5,826 nt of DNA, taken from contig JAEWRC010000022.1 of the NCBI GenBank assembly GCA_023460175.1, forward strand, positions 1 through 5,826. Reading direction: 5' to 3'. Below the pieces are notes generated by a model. The model worked only from the letters and a program-made list of their open reading frames with translations, ran no database searches and had not been told where the DNA came from. Positions 4,932-5,826 of the stretch are shown piece after piece. Every line of letters starts with the position of its first letter. Within the stretch, counting starts at the first letter, position 1. Both the position numbers and the translations under genes were made by a program. The DNA comes from Actinomycetes bacterium. GTDB taxonomy: Bacteria > Actinomycetota > Actinomycetes > Mycobacteriales > Mycobacteriaceae.

Positions 4932-5826
4932 GCTCCCGCCCCTGTCACGATCATCAGCGGGATCGCCGCCAACGACGCCGCCAGGATGATCACCAGATAG
5001 ATCGAACCGAACATGTTGGTCACCTTTCCGTTGGTGTGCTCACCCATGTACTCGGGATCGTTGGAGACGATGAGGATCGGCAGATACGTCAGCGGCAGGG
5101 CGATGGCGGAGAACACCACGGAGTACTCCGTCACCATCACCGGGTCGACGCCCGTGAACAGCACCGCCGCCCCGACGACGATGCTGACGAACATCACCAC
5201 GTGGAACCGGGACGCCTCGGCCGGCCGGCGGAACTTCCCCCACGGCCAGCCCAGGAACTGCGCCAGCGTGTAGCCGCTGGACAGGGTGGTCTCCAGCGCC
5301 GCCCCGAAGGTGGCCGCCACGATGCCGACGATGGCGAAGGCCAGCGCCAGCTTGCCGCCGGCCTCGACGACCGGCATCACCACCTGAGACAGCGAGGTCA
5401 CCTCGATCTGGTTGGGCAACAGCACGATTGCCGCGCCCGCGGCGATGGCGATCGACAGGATGCCGCCCAACGGGAAGCCCACCAGGACATTGAGGCGGGA
5501 GGTACCCAGATCCTTGGTGGTCCAGCGTTCCTCCACCGCGCCGGAGGAAAAGAAGAAGACCTCGTACGGCGTCATCGCCGCGCCGAACAACGCGATGGCG
5601 TAGTACCAGTAGGTGGTCGCCGACTCCGACTCCGGGATCACCGGCTGCACCACCTGTTCGCCGAGGCCGCCCCAATCGGGCTGCAAGGCAAAGACACTGA
5701 CGGCGAACACGATGAGGCACAGACCCAGCACGCCGGTGGTGTTCTCCATGACCGAGAACTTCACCCGCCAGATCACCAGCCACACCGCGAAGGCGACCAC
5801 CGGGATCCACATCATCCGTCCCACGT
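4928..5826 (-). CDS. NRAMP (SLC11)-family divalent metal transporter, 5' end cut off
   Basis: About 299 C-terminal residues are in the window and the gene continues past the right edge; the GTG at 5824-5822 is just an internal Val codon. Classical members import Mn2+ or Fe2+ with protons through a LeuT-type fold. Membrane segments follow in order: about residues 8-20, 30-47, 70-92, 112-136, 158-190, 207-225, then two more to the end. The third of these corresponds to helix 6, where classical NRAMPs read MPH; here it is FGAAMTPYEVFFFSSG (residues 80-95; MTPYE at 5575-5561), so Met-Pro-His is replaced by Thr-Pro-Tyr. From memory, this resembles the NRAMP-related magnesium transporters (NRMT), whose site favours Mg2+ as well as Mn2+. 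The helix 1 motif (DPGN in classical members) lies outside the window, so the subtype stays open. It heads an operon with two PRC-barrel-like genes. Confidence 0.88.
   Translation of the reverse strand, partial: VGRMMWIPVVAFAVWLVIWRVKFSVMENTTGVLGLCLIVFAVSVFALQPDWGGLGEQVVQPVIPESESATTYWYYAIALFGAAMTPYEVFFFSSGAVEERWTTKDLGTSRLNVLVGFPLGGILSIAIAAGAAIVLLPNQIEVTSLSQVVMPVVEAGGKLALAFAIVGIVAATFGAALETTLSSGYTLAQFLGWPWGKFRRPAEASRFHVVMFVSIVVGAAVLFTGVDPVMVTEYSVVFSAIALPLTYLPILIVSNDPEYMGEHTNGKVTNMFGSIYLVIILAASLAAIPLMIVTGAGA

Noticed and set aside
1..5826. tRNA, rRNA, CRISPR array, insertion sequence or replication origin
   Set aside because: I saw no cloverleaf, no regular spaced repeats, no transposase motif and no origin-like repeat cluster on either strand.

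Overview
The window is very G+C-rich with strong G/C bias at third codon positions. Its gene content is a short cytochrome P450-type ferredoxin, a DHA2-type MFS exporter with a MarR regulator, a SnoaL-like protein, and an NRAMP-type transporter with small PRC-barrel partners. This fits an actinobacterium, most likely a Mycobacterium/Mycolicibacterium relative. That assignment is an inference from composition and gene families; no rRNA or other species marker is present.

Layout from left to right. (1) 1-178 is a leader of lower G+C with no gene I can defend. (2) 194-436 (+) is a three-cysteine ferredoxin with Trp in the variable cluster-motif position. (3) 635-1441 (+) is an unrecognised protein with two membrane segments followed by a charged helical domain. 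It converges on (4) 1471-1674 (-), a 67-residue protein with a CxxC...CxxH zinc-site pattern. (5) 1675-1895 is a divergent intergenic region carrying several inverted repeats and a near-perfect 14-bp direct repeat around a likely promoter. (6) 1896-2351 (+) is a SnoaL/NTF2-like protein. (7) 2397-3848 (+) is a 14-helix DHA2 MFS drug-type exporter, probably read from its own promoter and possibly leaderless. (8) 3838-4293 (+) is a MarR regulator overlapping the exporter gene by 11 bases. (9) On the minus strand, a tightly overlapping operon reads leftwards from the right edge: NRAMP-family transporter (5' end cut off), a 121-residue PRC-barrel-like protein, then a 113-residue PRC-barrel-like protein. 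Its last gene overlaps the 3' end of the MarR gene tail to tail by 56 bases.

How the genes work together. The exporter and MarR gene form a classic efflux/self-regulation pair, with a candidate operator over the exporter -10 region. The SnoaL-like gene just upstream may share the physiology, but it has its own candidate promoter region. The NRAMP/PRC/PRC operon is a separate unit. The transporter carries MTPYE in the helix where classical NRAMP proteins have an MPH motif, which suggests a changed metal site, possibly for Mg2+. The two PRC-barrel-like proteins are then candidates for accessory or regulatory partners. I regard this operon and the repeat-rich region at 1737-1825 as the most interesting parts. 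I saw no RNA genes, insertion sequences, CRISPR arrays or origins.
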